Of a stretch of DNA of 64,000 bases, positions 16,668 to 25,479 are shown piece by piece. The first letter of the stretch is position 1. The number at the start of each line of letters is the position of its first letter. The stretch is from Bryobacteraceae bacterium. Its GTDB lineage: Bacteria; Acidobacteriota; Terriglobia; Bryobacterales; Bryobacteraceae. The notes below the pieces were generated by a model. That model had not been told where the DNA came from, made no database searches, and saw only the letters and a list, made by a program, of their open reading frames with translations. A program made the translations under genes and the position numbers. The stretch spans positions 1 to 64,000 of the forward strand of contig JANWXD010000010.1 in the NCBI GenBank assembly GCA_025055455.1. The letters are read 5' to 3'.

Positions 16668-19171
16668 ACGTTTTCCATCTCATGCTTGACCATTGCGGCG
16701 GCTTCGTCGACTTCTTCGGGCGGCGACTCGAACAGCAGCTCGTCGTGGACCTGGAGCAGCATGGCGGTGCGCCACCGGCGAGCCTGAAGTTGGCGGTCAA
16801 TGCGGATCATGGCCAACTTGATCAGGTCTGCCGCGGTGCCTTGCAACGGCGTATTGACGGCGGTTCGTTCGGCGAAGCCCCGCGCATTGGGATTCCGGCT
16901 GTTGATGTCCGGGATGGGGCGCCGCCGGCCGAACAGCGTTCGCGTCTCCCCCGTGCGCCGCACTTCGGCGATGGTCTCGTCAATGAAACGCTTGACCCCG
17001 GCGTAGCGGGCGAAGTAATTGCGGATATACGTCTCGGCTTCTTCTCGGGAAATGCCGAGCTGCGCCGAGAGGCCAAAGGCGCTCAGCCCGTAAATGATGC
17101 CGAAGTTGACGGCCTTGGCGTTGCGCCGCAGCTCCGGCGTCACCATCAGCGGCGGCACGCCGAAGACTTCGGCCGCCGTCCGCGTGTGGATATCCTCGCC
17201 CTTGCGGAAGGCGGCGAGCAGCACCGGATCCCGCGACATGTGGGCCAGCAGGCGCAGCTCGATTTGCGAGTAATCGGCCACGAGCAGGCGCCAGCCCTCA
17301 CGTGGAATGAAGGCGGCCCGGATCTGGCGCCCCAATTCGGTCCGGATGGGAACGTTCTGGAGGTTCGGATTGGAACTCGACAGCCGTCCGGTCGCCGCGC
17401 CCGTCTGGTTGAAGGAGGTGTGGAGCCGGCCGGTCTTCGGGTTGATCAACTGGGGCAGTGCGTCCACGTAAGTGCCCTTCAGCTTGGCCAGCGCGCGGTA
17501 TTCGAGCACCTTGGCGGCGATCGGATGCTCCGCCGCGAGCTCCTCGAGCACGTCGGCGGCGGTCGAGAGGGTTTTGCCTTTGCCGTATTTGACCGGCGCG
17601 GGCAGCTTCAGTTCCTCGAAGAGCACTTTGCCGAGCTGTTGCGGCGAATTGATGTTGAAGGGCCGGCCCGCCATCTGCTGGATCTCCGCCGCCAGGCGCT
17701 GGATTTCGACTTCGAGTCGCTGCGACAATTCGCCGAGCGCCGCCGGATCGATGCGGATTCCGGTCCGTTCCATGCGGGCCAGCACGGGTACGAGCGGAAG
17801 GTCGATTTCGTCGTACACCTTCCGCAGCCCGCGGGCCTCGACCTCCGGCGCCAGCAAGCGCGCCAGCTCGAGAGTACAGTCGGCTCGTTCCTCGATCGCG
17901 CCGGTGAGCTTGCGGTCCAGGCGCCGCTGGGCGAGCTGCTCGAGCCCGCAGCCCGAAGGATCGGCGTCGAGCAGGAAGGCGTACAGCATCACGTCTTCGT
18001 GGAAGCCGCGCGGCTCGATGCCGGAATCGGCCAGCGCCAGGAGGATCCTCTTGACGTCGTGAGCGATCTTGGGACGGGCGTCGTCCTCGAGCAGGGGCCG
18101 AAGCTCATCCACCAGCGCGAGGCTGAACGATCGGGCTTCCCCGACGCGCCAGCAGACGGCGGCCATGCCCAGACACAGCTCGCCCTGCCCGCCCGGCTCG
18201 ACCGCCACGGCCATAGGGGCTTCGGCGGGAATGGCGGCCAGGTATTCCTTCAAGTCCGCCGTGGTTTCCAGGCGGCGGTAGTCGCGCTCGAGGGGAGGCT
18301 CCGGCTCGATTTCTTTGAGCAGGCTGTAGAACTCGAGCTCCTTGTAAATCCGGCGCAGCGCCGCCGCATCCGGTTCCTGAGCCCGCAATTGCTCGAGCTC
18401 GAACGGTACCGGCACGGTGGTGTCGATCGTCGCGAGCCGCTTGCTCAGCAGGATCTGGTCGCGATGGTTCTGGAGGCTTTCGCGGTAGGTCTTGCGTTCC
18501 ACTTCGGCCGCGTGTTCGATCGCGGCCTCGACGGAGCCGAAGCGCGCGATCAGCTCGCGAGCACCCTTGTCGCCGATGCCCGGCGCCCCCGGGATGTTGT
18601 CGATGGCGTCTCCTTTGAGCGCGAGCAAGTCTGGCACCTGCCAGGGCTTGACGCCGAGGAACTCCTCGACCTTGGCCGGGTCGTACCACTCGTCTTCTTT
18701 GACCGGATTGACCATAGCCGTGCGTTCGTCGACGAGTTGGAGCATGTCCTTGTCGCTCGAGACGATCACGACGTCCAGTCCGGCGTCCACGGCGCGCCGC
18801 GCCAGCGACCCGACCACGTCGTCGGCTTCGAAGCCGGCGTATTCGAGCACCGGGATGCGCAGGGCCTCGAGCAGCCGCCGGATGTACGGGATTTGCTCGG
18901 CCAAGTCGGGAGGCATCTCGGCCCGCGTGGCTTTGTACTCGGCGTAGGTTTGCTCGCGGAAGGTCGGACCGGCGCTCTCGAAAATGGCGGCGATGTACTC
19001 CGGGCGGTGGGAGGAGAGGAGCTTGCGCAGCATGTTGTGGAAGATGTAGACCGCCTCCGTGCTCAATCCGGTGCGGGTGCGCATGGGAGGAGCGCCGCTG
19101 CGGGCCCGGGCATGGTAGGCGCGAAAGATGAAGCCGAAAGCATCGATCAGAAACAGGCGCGGACGGCTCAT
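16601..19171 (-). CDS. polA: DNA polymerase I
   Basis: N-terminal 5'-3' exonuclease (PRLFLIDAFGFIFRAYHA), polymerase motifs (LLVADYSQIELRLLAHMS, RRNAKAVNFGIIYGLS, LLQVHDELLFE). Start at MSRPRL, 19171; the longer ORF to 19396 is an upstream extension. Confidence 0.95.
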   Translation of the reverse strand: MSRPRLFLIDAFGFIFRAYHARARSGAPPMRTRTGLSTEAVYIFHNMLRKLLSSHRPEYIAAIFESAGPTFREQTYAEYKATRAEMPPDLAEQIPYIRRLLEALRIPVLEYAGFEADDVVGSLARRAVDAGLDVVIVSSDKDMLQLVDERTAMVNPVKEDEWYDPAKVEEFLGVKPWQVPDLLALKGDAIDNIPGAPGIGDKGARELIARFGSVEAAIEHAAEVERKTYRESLQNHRDQILLSKRLATIDTTVPVPFELEQLRAQEPDAAALRRIYKELEFYSLLKEIEPEPPLERDYRRLETTADLKEYLAAIPAEAPMAVAVEPGGQGELCLGMAAVCWRVGEARSFSLALVDELRPLLEDDARPKIAHDVKRILLALADSGIEPRGFHEDVMLYAFLLDADPSGCGLEQLAQRRLDRKLTGAIEERADCTLELARLLAPEVEARGLRKVYDEIDLPLVPVLARMERTGIRIDPAALGELSQRLEVEIQRLAAEIQQMAGRPFNINSPQQLGKVLFEELKLPAPVKYGKGKTLSTAADVLEELAAEHPIAAKVLEYRALAKLKGTYVDALPQLINPKTGRLHTSFNQTGAATGRLSSSNPNLQNVPIRTELGRQIRAAFIPREGWRLLVADYSQIELRLLAHMSRDPVLLAAFRKGEDIHTRTAAEVFGVPPLMVTPELRRNAKAVNFGIIYGLSAFGLSAQLGISREEAETYIRNYFARYAGVKRFIDETIAEVRRTGETRTLFGRRRPIPDINSRNPNARGFAERTAVNTPLQGTAADLIKLAMIRIDRQLQARRWRTAMLLQVHDELLFESPPEEVDEAAAMVKHEMENVYRLEVPLVVETGIGPNWRDAK

Positions 19172-19314
19172 GCTCCCCCAATCATAGCCTACGGTGCCGG
19201 TTTGCCACGCCCGAGCGGCGAACTGTGGCAATTCTGCAACAGCGTGACCGCTGCAACCCACTGATCTAGCGCGGGATCGTAATTGGAGAGCGGATTGCTT
19301 GGTTTTAGCACCGC

Positions 19315-20220
19315 ATGCACCCCTTGAGCCTTCGCGTCGAGACCACGATCGGGCGGCCGGTGGAGGTCTCCGGCATCGGGTTGCACAGCGGCGCACCGGT
19401 TTGCTTGCGGTTGGCGCCGGCTCCGGCGGGCACGGGCATCGTGTTCGTGCGGACCGATCTGGACCGCTTCCAGGTTCCGGCCGACTGGCGTCATGTCGCG
19501 CGCGTCAGCTACGCCACAAGCCTGATGCGTCAAGGGGTCTTGATTTCGACGACCGAGCATGTGCTGAGTGTGCTCTACGGCATGGGCGTGGACAACGCCT
19601 TCGTCGAGATGGACAACCTCGAGGTGCCGATTCTCGACGGCAGCGGGCTGCCGTTCGTGCGCCTGCTGGAGGAGGCCGGGATCGTGCCGCTGCGGCGCCG
19701 CCGAAAATACCTCCGCGTGCGCCGTCCGGTTACGGTCGAAGATCACGGTCGGCGCATCTCGATTCTGCCGGCGAACAGCTTTCGTCTCACCTGCGACGTG
19801 TTTTTCGACCACCCTCTGGTCGGGCGCCAGGTGCTAGAATTCGAAGTCACGCCGCTGCGCTACGCCTCCGAAATCGCGCCGGCGCGCACGTTCGGGTTCG
19901 CCCATGAACTCGGCCGCATGCGGGACATGGGCCTGATTCGGGGCGCTTCTCTTGAGAACGCGGTCTGTTTTGAGCGTGACGGCGTGATGAATCCAGAAGG
20001 ACTGCGTTTCCGGGACGAATGCTGCCGGCACAAGGCGCTAGACCTCATCGGTGATCTGGCGCTCATCGGCCGTCCGCTGCTGGGCCACGTGGTGGCGGAG
20101 CGCGCTGGCCATGCCATGCACGTCGCTCTGGTGCGGCGCCTCATGTCGGATCCGTCGTTGTGGGAGCTGGTCAGCTTCGACCAGCTGGCCGCCCGAGTCG
20201 CCCACGCTTTGGTACCGTAG
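19315..20220 (+). CDS. lpxC: UDP-3-O-acyl-N-acetylglucosamine deacetylase
   Basis: VEVSGIGLHSGAPVCLRLAPA, TTEHVLSVLYGMGVDNAFVEMDNLEVPILDGSGLPFV, HKALDLIGDLALIGRPLLGHV. Confidence 0.95.
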   Translation: MHPLSLRVETTIGRPVEVSGIGLHSGAPVCLRLAPAPAGTGIVFVRTDLDRFQVPADWRHVARVSYATSLMRQGVLISTTEHVLSVLYGMGVDNAFVEMDNLEVPILDGSGLPFVRLLEEAGIVPLRRRRKYLRVRRPVTVEDHGRRISILPANSFRLTCDVFFDHPLVGRQVLEFEVTPLRYASEIAPARTFGFAHELGRMRDMGLIRGASLENAVCFERDGVMNPEGLRFRDECCRHKALDLIGDLALIGRPLLGHVVAERAGHAMHVALVRRLMSDPSLWELVSFDQLAARVAHALVP

Positions 20221-20240
20221 GTTCCAGAGCGAGCGAACCC

Positions 20241-20792
20241 TTGAACCTGCCGAACCTGCTGTCTGCGACACGTCTGGCTCTGGCGCCTCCGCTGGTTGCT
20301 TCGATCGCCTCGGGGGAGTACCGCCGTGCACTGGTTTTGCTCGCGCTGGCCGGCGTCACCGACAGCGCGGATGGCCTGCTGGCGCGCCGTTACGGGTGGC
20401 AGACGCGTCTGGGCGCGTACTTGGACCCGGTGGCCGACAAGGTGCTCTTGGTGGGGGTTTATCTCGCCTTGGGCGCCTCGGGGTTGCTGCCGTGGTGGTT
20501 GGTCGCGCTCGTGTTCGGCCGTGACGTGGCGATTCTCGCCGCCGCGGGCACCGTGCTGCTGCGCACTGAGTACCGGGACTTTCGTCCGTCGGTGTGGGGG
20601 AAGCTTTCGACCATTTTCCAGATCCTGGCGGCCCTGAGTGTGTTGAGCGCGCGAGCCTCGGAATTTTCGGCTCTCGGCGCGGCGGCGGATCTGCTGATTC
20701 CTGCCACGGGGGTCTTTACGGCCTGGAGCGGGCTGCACTACGCTTGGTGGCTGCGCAAGGAACTGTTGCAGTCGAGCGTCGCCCGGCGTTGA
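20241..20792 (+). CDS. CDP-alcohol phosphatidyltransferase family protein
   Basis: CDP-OH-P signature DSADGLLARRYGWQTRLGAYLDPVADK; start TTG at 20241 (MNLPNLLSATRL). Confidence 0.88.
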   Translation: MNLPNLLSATRLALAPPLVASIASGEYRRALVLLALAGVTDSADGLLARRYGWQTRLGAYLDPVADKVLLVGVYLALGASGLLPWWLVALVFGRDVAILAAAGTVLLRTEYRDFRPSVWGKLSTIFQILAALSVLSARASEFSALGAAADLLIPATGVFTAWSGLHYAWWLRKELLQSSVARR

Positions 20793-20835
20793 CGCGCGCG
20801 GCGCCCAGGGGTAGTCTTGGAAGTGGGAGCCTCCA

Positions 20836-21396
20836 ATGACGCGCTACCTTCCCTCCCGTCGCTACTTTTGGGCCGGATTGGTGGCCTGGGTTTTGGCGGC
20901 GCTGTCCGGATGGGTGGCGATGGATTGGACTCCGGCGGCCGCGGGGTTTGTCCTCTTCCTGCTGAGCTCGGCGGTGTTGGTTTTTTTGGCGCTGCGCCCG
21001 CCCATAGAGATCCGTGAGACCCATTTGCTGGTGGGCAACCGCGCGATCCCGTGGTCCGACATCCGCCGCGTGGACCGTACGGGGTGGTTGTCGCCGCTGA
21101 TCGTTCACCTGACGCTGTTCGACGACTCCCGGCTGACGATCGTCTACCCTGGAGATTTGGACACGGCGCACAGCCTGCTGCGGCAATTGCGGCGCCACGC
21201 CCGCGAGGCGCTCATTGACGGAGTGCCGTACCGGCAGTTCTGGGGCGACGCGCTGCCGGCGGCGAGCGAGCGCCGGCTGCCGTCGCCGCGCTACCGGCTG
21301 CTGCGTCCGGAGGACGAAGAAGAGGTCGAGCGCCTTTACCAGCGGCTGCGCACGGTGCGGCGATTGGATCCTGACGAATTCCGCGACGAGAAGTAG
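20836..21396 (+). CDS. Membrane protein with PH-like domain, hypothetical
   Basis: Two N-terminal TM segments followed by bPH-like stretch IEIRETHLLVGNRAIPWSDIRRVDRTGW. Confidence 0.55.
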   Translation: MTRYLPSRRYFWAGLVAWVLAALSGWVAMDWTPAAAGFVLFLLSSAVLVFLALRPPIEIRETHLLVGNRAIPWSDIRRVDRTGWLSPLIVHLTLFDDSRLTIVYPGDLDTAHSLLRQLRRHAREALIDGVPYRQFWGDALPAASERRLPSPRYRLLRPEDEEEVERLYQRLRTVRRLDPDEFRDEK

Positions 21397-21399
21397 CCC

Positions 21400-21996
21400 T
21401 TGCGCAGGTCCACCCTGGTCGCCGCGGGCGTCAGTTTTCTGCTCGTTGTCGCGGCCGCGGCCACGCATGTGCACTGGCTCGGGGCTCTGGGGCGATCGCT
21501 CGTCCAGGCGGAACCGCCGCAGCGCGCTGAACTCATCGTCGTTCTGGCTGGGGACTGGTGGGGTAACCGCATCCTCAAGGCGGGGGAGCTGGTGCGGCAA
21601 GGTTACGCGCCGCAGGCGCTGGTGAGCGGTCCGGACGGCGCGTACGGCTACCACGAGTGCGATCTGGCCATCCCCTTCGCGGTGCGGCACGGCTATCCCG
21701 AGAGCTGGTTCCTGCATCTTCACATCCGTGCCCGCTCCACGCGGGAAGAAGCCCAGGCGGTGTTGGCGGAGTTGCGCCGCCGACGCGTTCGTTCGGTCTT
21801 GATCGTCACCAGCGACTACCATACGCGCCGCGCGGGCGCCATCTACCGCTCCTTAGCGCCGGCGGAGCTCCAGATCCGCGTCGTCGCCGCCCCGGACGCG
21901 TTCTTCCGCCCGGACCGCTGGTGGCAGACCCGTGAAGGACGCAAACAATGGGTCCTCGAGTCGCTCAAGACCGTGAGCGATTGGTTCGGCTTGTGA
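21400..21996 (+). CDS. YdcF/ElyC/SanA family (DUF218) protein
   Basis: AELIVVLAGD...GNRILKAGELVRQGYAPQALVSG...RARSTREEAQAV...SVLIVTSDYHTRRAGAIYRSL. Confidence 0.8.
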   Translation: MRRSTLVAAGVSFLLVVAAAATHVHWLGALGRSLVQAEPPQRAELIVVLAGDWWGNRILKAGELVRQGYAPQALVSGPDGAYGYHECDLAIPFAVRHGYPESWFLHLHIRARSTREEAQAVLAELRRRRVRSVLIVTSDYHTRRAGAIYRSLAPAELQIRVVAAPDAFFRPDRWWQTREGRKQWVLESLKTVSDWFGL

Positions 21997-22000
21997 ACGG

Positions 22001-23743
22001 ATGAAAGAACATCTGCGCACGCTCTGGCCGTATCTGTGGCGCTACCGGCGTGGTCTGCTGGTCGGGCTGGCGGCGCTGGTGCTCAAGGACCTGGCGGCGG
22101 CGGTCCAGCCCTGGCTGATCGGCCGCGGCGTGGACGCTATCACGGCCGGGTTCCGCTGGGAGCTGGTGCTGGGGTTCGCGGGGGCGTTGATTGGGCTCTC
22201 GGCGGTAAAGGGCGTCTTTCAGTACTTCATGCGCGTCATCATCATCGGGATCTCGCGGGACATCGAATACGACCTGCGCAACGATCTGTTCGCGTCCCTG
22301 GTCCGCCTGTCGCCGGACTATTACCGCCGCATGCGCACCGGAGACCTGATGGCGCGGGCGACCAATGATCTCAACGCCGTACGGATGATGCTCGGCCCGG
22401 GCATCATGTACTGGACCGAGACGAGCCTCACCACCCTGTTCGTCATCAGCGTAATGCTTTGGGTGGACTGGCCGTTGACGCTCGCCGCCCTGCTGCCGGC
22501 GCCCCTGGTGAGCCTTTCGGTCTCCTATTTCGGACGCCGCATTCACCGCCGATTCGAACACATCCAGAAGATCTTTTCCGACATCACCAGCCGGGTGCAG
22601 GAGAACATCGCTGGCGTCCGGGTGATTCGGGCGTACGTGCAGGAGGAGTCGGAACTGCGCCGGTTCGAGCTGCTGAACCGGTCCTACATCAAGGAGAACC
22701 TGCGGCTGGCGCGCCTGTCGGGGCTGTTCACGCCCCTGCTGCAAACCCTGGTGGGCGTCATGCTGCTCATCGTGCTCTGGGTAGGAGGGGCGCGGCTGCT
22801 CGAAGGACGCATCAGCCTGGGCCACTTCGTCATGTTCAACACGTACATGGCGATGTTGGTTTGGCCGATGATCGCCTTCGGCTGGGTGGTGAACCTCATG
22901 CAGCGCGGCACGGCCTCGTTGGCGCGCATCAACGAGATTTTGCAAGAGCAGCCCACCATCGCCGCACCGGCAGTGCCGCGCCGTGTGCCCACGCCGCTGC
23001 GCGGCGAAATCCGGTTCGACAGCGTCACGGTGAGGTACGACGGACGCGTAGCTCTGGAGGGCGTGACCCTCACCATTCCCGCCGGAGCCACGGTGGCGGT
23101 CGTGGGGCACACGGGAAGCGGCAAGTCGACCCTGGTGCAGTTGATCCCGAGGTTGCTGGATCCGACGGCTGGCGCCGTCTTGGTGGACGGCGTGGACGTG
23201 CGGGAGTTCTCGCCCCAAGAACTGCGGCGGCAGATCGGCTTCGTGCCTCAGGAGACGTTTCTGTTCAGCGCCACGCTGGCTGAGAATATCGCCTTCGGAG
23301 CGCCGGATGCGTCAGAAGCGGACATCCGCCGAGCTGCTGAGATCGCGGGCCTGGGACCGGACGTGGCCGGCTTCCCCGACGGATATCGCACACTCGTGGG
23401 GGAGCGGGGCATTACGCTGTCCGGCGGCCAGAAGCAGCGCACTGCCCTCGCCCGGGCGATTCTGCGTAACCCGCGCATCTTGATTCTGGACGACGCGCTT
23501 TCCAGCGTCGACACGGAAACGGAAGCGCGCATCCTGGAACGGCTGGTCCACCTCATGCGAGAGCGCACGACGATTCTGATCTCTCACCGCGTTTCGACGG
23601 TACGCCACGCCGACCGCATCTTCGTGATCGAAAACGGCCGCCTGGCGGAGCAAGGCACGCACGCCGAGCTGCTGGCGCTGGGCGGTTACTACGCCGATCT
23701 GTACCAGCGTCAGCTCCTGGAAGAGGAACTGGAGGCGATTTGA
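22001..23743 (+). CDS. ABC transporter, permease-ATPase fusion (MsbA-like)
   Basis: TM domain plus Walker A GHTGSGKST, signature LSGGQKQRTALARAI, Walker B ILILDDALSSVD. Confidence 0.93.
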   Translation: MKEHLRTLWPYLWRYRRGLLVGLAALVLKDLAAAVQPWLIGRGVDAITAGFRWELVLGFAGALIGLSAVKGVFQYFMRVIIIGISRDIEYDLRNDLFASLVRLSPDYYRRMRTGDLMARATNDLNAVRMMLGPGIMYWTETSLTTLFVISVMLWVDWPLTLAALLPAPLVSLSVSYFGRRIHRRFEHIQKIFSDITSRVQENIAGVRVIRAYVQEESELRRFELLNRSYIKENLRLARLSGLFTPLLQTLVGVMLLIVLWVGGARLLEGRISLGHFVMFNTYMAMLVWPMIAFGWVVNLMQRGTASLARINEILQEQPTIAAPAVPRRVPTPLRGEIRFDSVTVRYDGRVALEGVTLTIPAGATVAVVGHTGSGKSTLVQLIPRLLDPTAGAVLVDGVDVREFSPQELRRQIGFVPQETFLFSATLAENIAFGAPDASEADIRRAAEIAGLGPDVAGFPDGYRTLVGERGITLSGGQKQRTALARAILRNPRILILDDALSSVDTETEARILERLVHLMRERTTILISHRVSTVRHADRIFVIENGRLAEQGTHAELLALGGYYADLYQRQLLEEELEAI

Positions 23744-23853
23744 GCCGGGGGGCAGCCACGGGCTTACGGGCCCGAGGCCCGGCACACAACCGCGCGCGCT
23801 CGAGCGGTATGATAGAGCCAACCAGAAAACAAGCTGAAGGCAGGAGGGCTCCC

Positions 23854-24684
23854 ATGCAATCCGTTTCGTCCCGCCGCACTTTTCTGAAGATGCCGGCCGC
23901 CTTGGCGGCTTCCGGACCGCTGGCGGCCCTGGCCGCAGCGGCCGAAGCTGAAGACCTCAAGCTCGGCGTGGCCACCTATTCGCTGCGGAAGTTTCCGCGC
24001 GCCCGCGCGATCGAAATGATCAAGGAGCTGGGTGTGCGCTACGTCAGCATCAAGTCGTTCCATCTGCCCTACGAACTGCCGCCCGCGGAGCTGGCAGCCG
24101 GGGCTAAGGAGTTTCGCGATGCCGGTTTGACGGTCTTGAGCGGCGGCAACATTGACCTGAAAAATCCGGCGGAACTGCGCCGCATGTTCGAGTATGCCAA
24201 AGCGGCCGGCATGCCGATGATCGTCTGTGCGCCCTCCCATGAGACCCTTCCGGAGGTGGAAAAGCTCGTCAAGGAGTATGACATCCGGGCCGCGATCCAC
24301 AACCACGGCCCAGAGGACAAATATTTCCCCACGCCGAAGAGCGTCCTCGACGCGGTACACGGGCGGGACCCGCGACTGGGTTTGTGCATCGACATTGGCC
24401 ACACGGCGCGCACGGGAGCTGACATTTTGGAATCCATCCGCGAGGCGGGCGCGCGGCTGTTCGACGTTCACGTGAAGGACCTGAAGGACACCTCGGCGCG
24501 AGCCGTGCAGGTCGCCGTGGGCGACGGCGTGCTGCCGATCGTGGGGATGCTCCGGCTCCTCAAGAAGATGAACTATCAGGGCGGCGTTATGCTCGAATAC
24601 GAGATTTACCCGGACAACCCCCTGCCGGGCATGCACCGATCCATCGGCTACATGCGCGGGGTGCTCGCGGGGATGCGCGGCTAA
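23854..24684 (+). CDS. Sugar phosphate isomerase/epimerase, xylose isomerase-like TIM barrel, exported
   Basis: SSRRTFLKMPAALAASG export signal; LKLGVATYSLRKFP, AAIHNHGPEDKYFPTP, LGLCIDIGHTARTG, DVHVKDLK; RBS AGGAGGG. Confidence 0.85.
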   Translation: MQSVSSRRTFLKMPAALAASGPLAALAAAAEAEDLKLGVATYSLRKFPRARAIEMIKELGVRYVSIKSFHLPYELPPAELAAGAKEFRDAGLTVLSGGNIDLKNPAELRRMFEYAKAAGMPMIVCAPSHETLPEVEKLVKEYDIRAAIHNHGPEDKYFPTPKSVLDAVHGRDPRLGLCIDIGHTARTGADILESIREAGARLFDVHVKDLKDTSARAVQVAVGDGVLPIVGMLRLLKKMNYQGGVMLEYEIYPDNPLPGMHRSIGYMRGVLAGMRG

Positions 24685-24908
24685 GCGGACACGCTCTAAG
24701 GTAGAACTGGCGTGTCGTGACGCGCGTGGGTGCGCGGCGCCCGGCGAGGCTACGCGGCCGCTTTCGAGTTTCCCCGGGCCGCGCGAACTCCCCACCGGCC
24801 GGTTTTGACGCCATCTGGAGCCGATCTCTGTCGGTAATCGGGCAGACTCCGGCTCATCTGGATGTGGGAAACGGAGGAAAGTGCGGCGGTGGGGGTCAAT
24901 TAGTCATG

Positions 24909-24914
24909 TATAAT
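24909..24914 (+). promoter_or_regulatory. -10 element of the rimP-nusA-infB operon
   Basis: TATAAT; no convincing -35 hexamer 17 nt upstream. Confidence 0.45.
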
Positions 24915-24930
24915 AAAGGGTGGAAGTGTC

Positions 24931-24970
24931 GAGCCAAAGGTGGGCGGAATGCCCACTTTTTTGTTGGCTC
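24931..24970 (+). promoter_or_regulatory. Nested hairpin/attenuator-like element in the rimP leader
   Basis: Outer stem GAGCCAA(24931-24937)/TTGGCTC(24964-24970); inner stem GTGGGC(24940-24945)-GGAAT-GCCCAC(24951-24956) followed by TTTTTT. Confidence 0.65.
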
Positions 24971-24982
24971 GCAGCAGTCATC

Positions 24983-25444
24983 ATGAACGAGGCGGTCATC
25001 GCCAGGGTGAAAGAAATCGCCGAGCGCGTCGGCCGGTCGGAGGGCGTCGAAATCGTGGACGTGGAGATGACCGGAGGCAGGAACCGGGTGCTGCGGATCT
25101 ACATTGACAAGCCCGCCGGCATTTCGCATGCTGACTGCGAGCGAGTTTCGGTGCAAGTGGGCACCATCCTGGACGTGGAAGATGTCGTTCCGGGGGGGCG
25201 TTACATCCTGGAGGTGAGCTCGCCCGGCATCGAACGCAAGCTGGTGAAGCCCCGCGATTTCGAAAGGTTCCTCGGCCGGAAGGCCCGCATCGTGCTGCGC
25301 GAGCCGCTCCAGCAGCGGCGGCACTGGGAGGGCGTGCTGGCCGGCTTTGCGGAAGGAATCATCACCCTGGAGCCCGCGCCAGGGCAGAAGATTTGCTTCC
25401 CCCTGGAACAGGTGGAGAGGGCAAATCTCAAATTCGAGTGGTAA
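24983..25444 (+). CDS. rimP: Ribosome maturation factor RimP
   Basis: VEIVDVEMTGGRNRVLRIYIDKPAGISHADCERVSVQVGTILDVEDVV..YILEVSSPGIERKL; ATG at 24983. Confidence 0.93.
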   Translation: MNEAVIARVKEIAERVGRSEGVEIVDVEMTGGRNRVLRIYIDKPAGISHADCERVSVQVGTILDVEDVVPGGRYILEVSSPGIERKLVKPRDFERFLGRKARIVLREPLQQRRHWEGVLAGFAEGIITLEPAPGQKICFPLEQVERANLKFEW

Positions 25445-25479
25445 TCTCCCCAAGGTAACGACGGCGAAGAGAGGGTCAG

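Noticed and set aside
24871-24905. GGAGGAAAGTGCGGC resembling the RNase P RNA 5' GAGGAAAGUCCGGGC motif
   Set aside because: Only a short partial match; the following sequence goes directly into the rimP promoter, leaving no room for the P RNA core.
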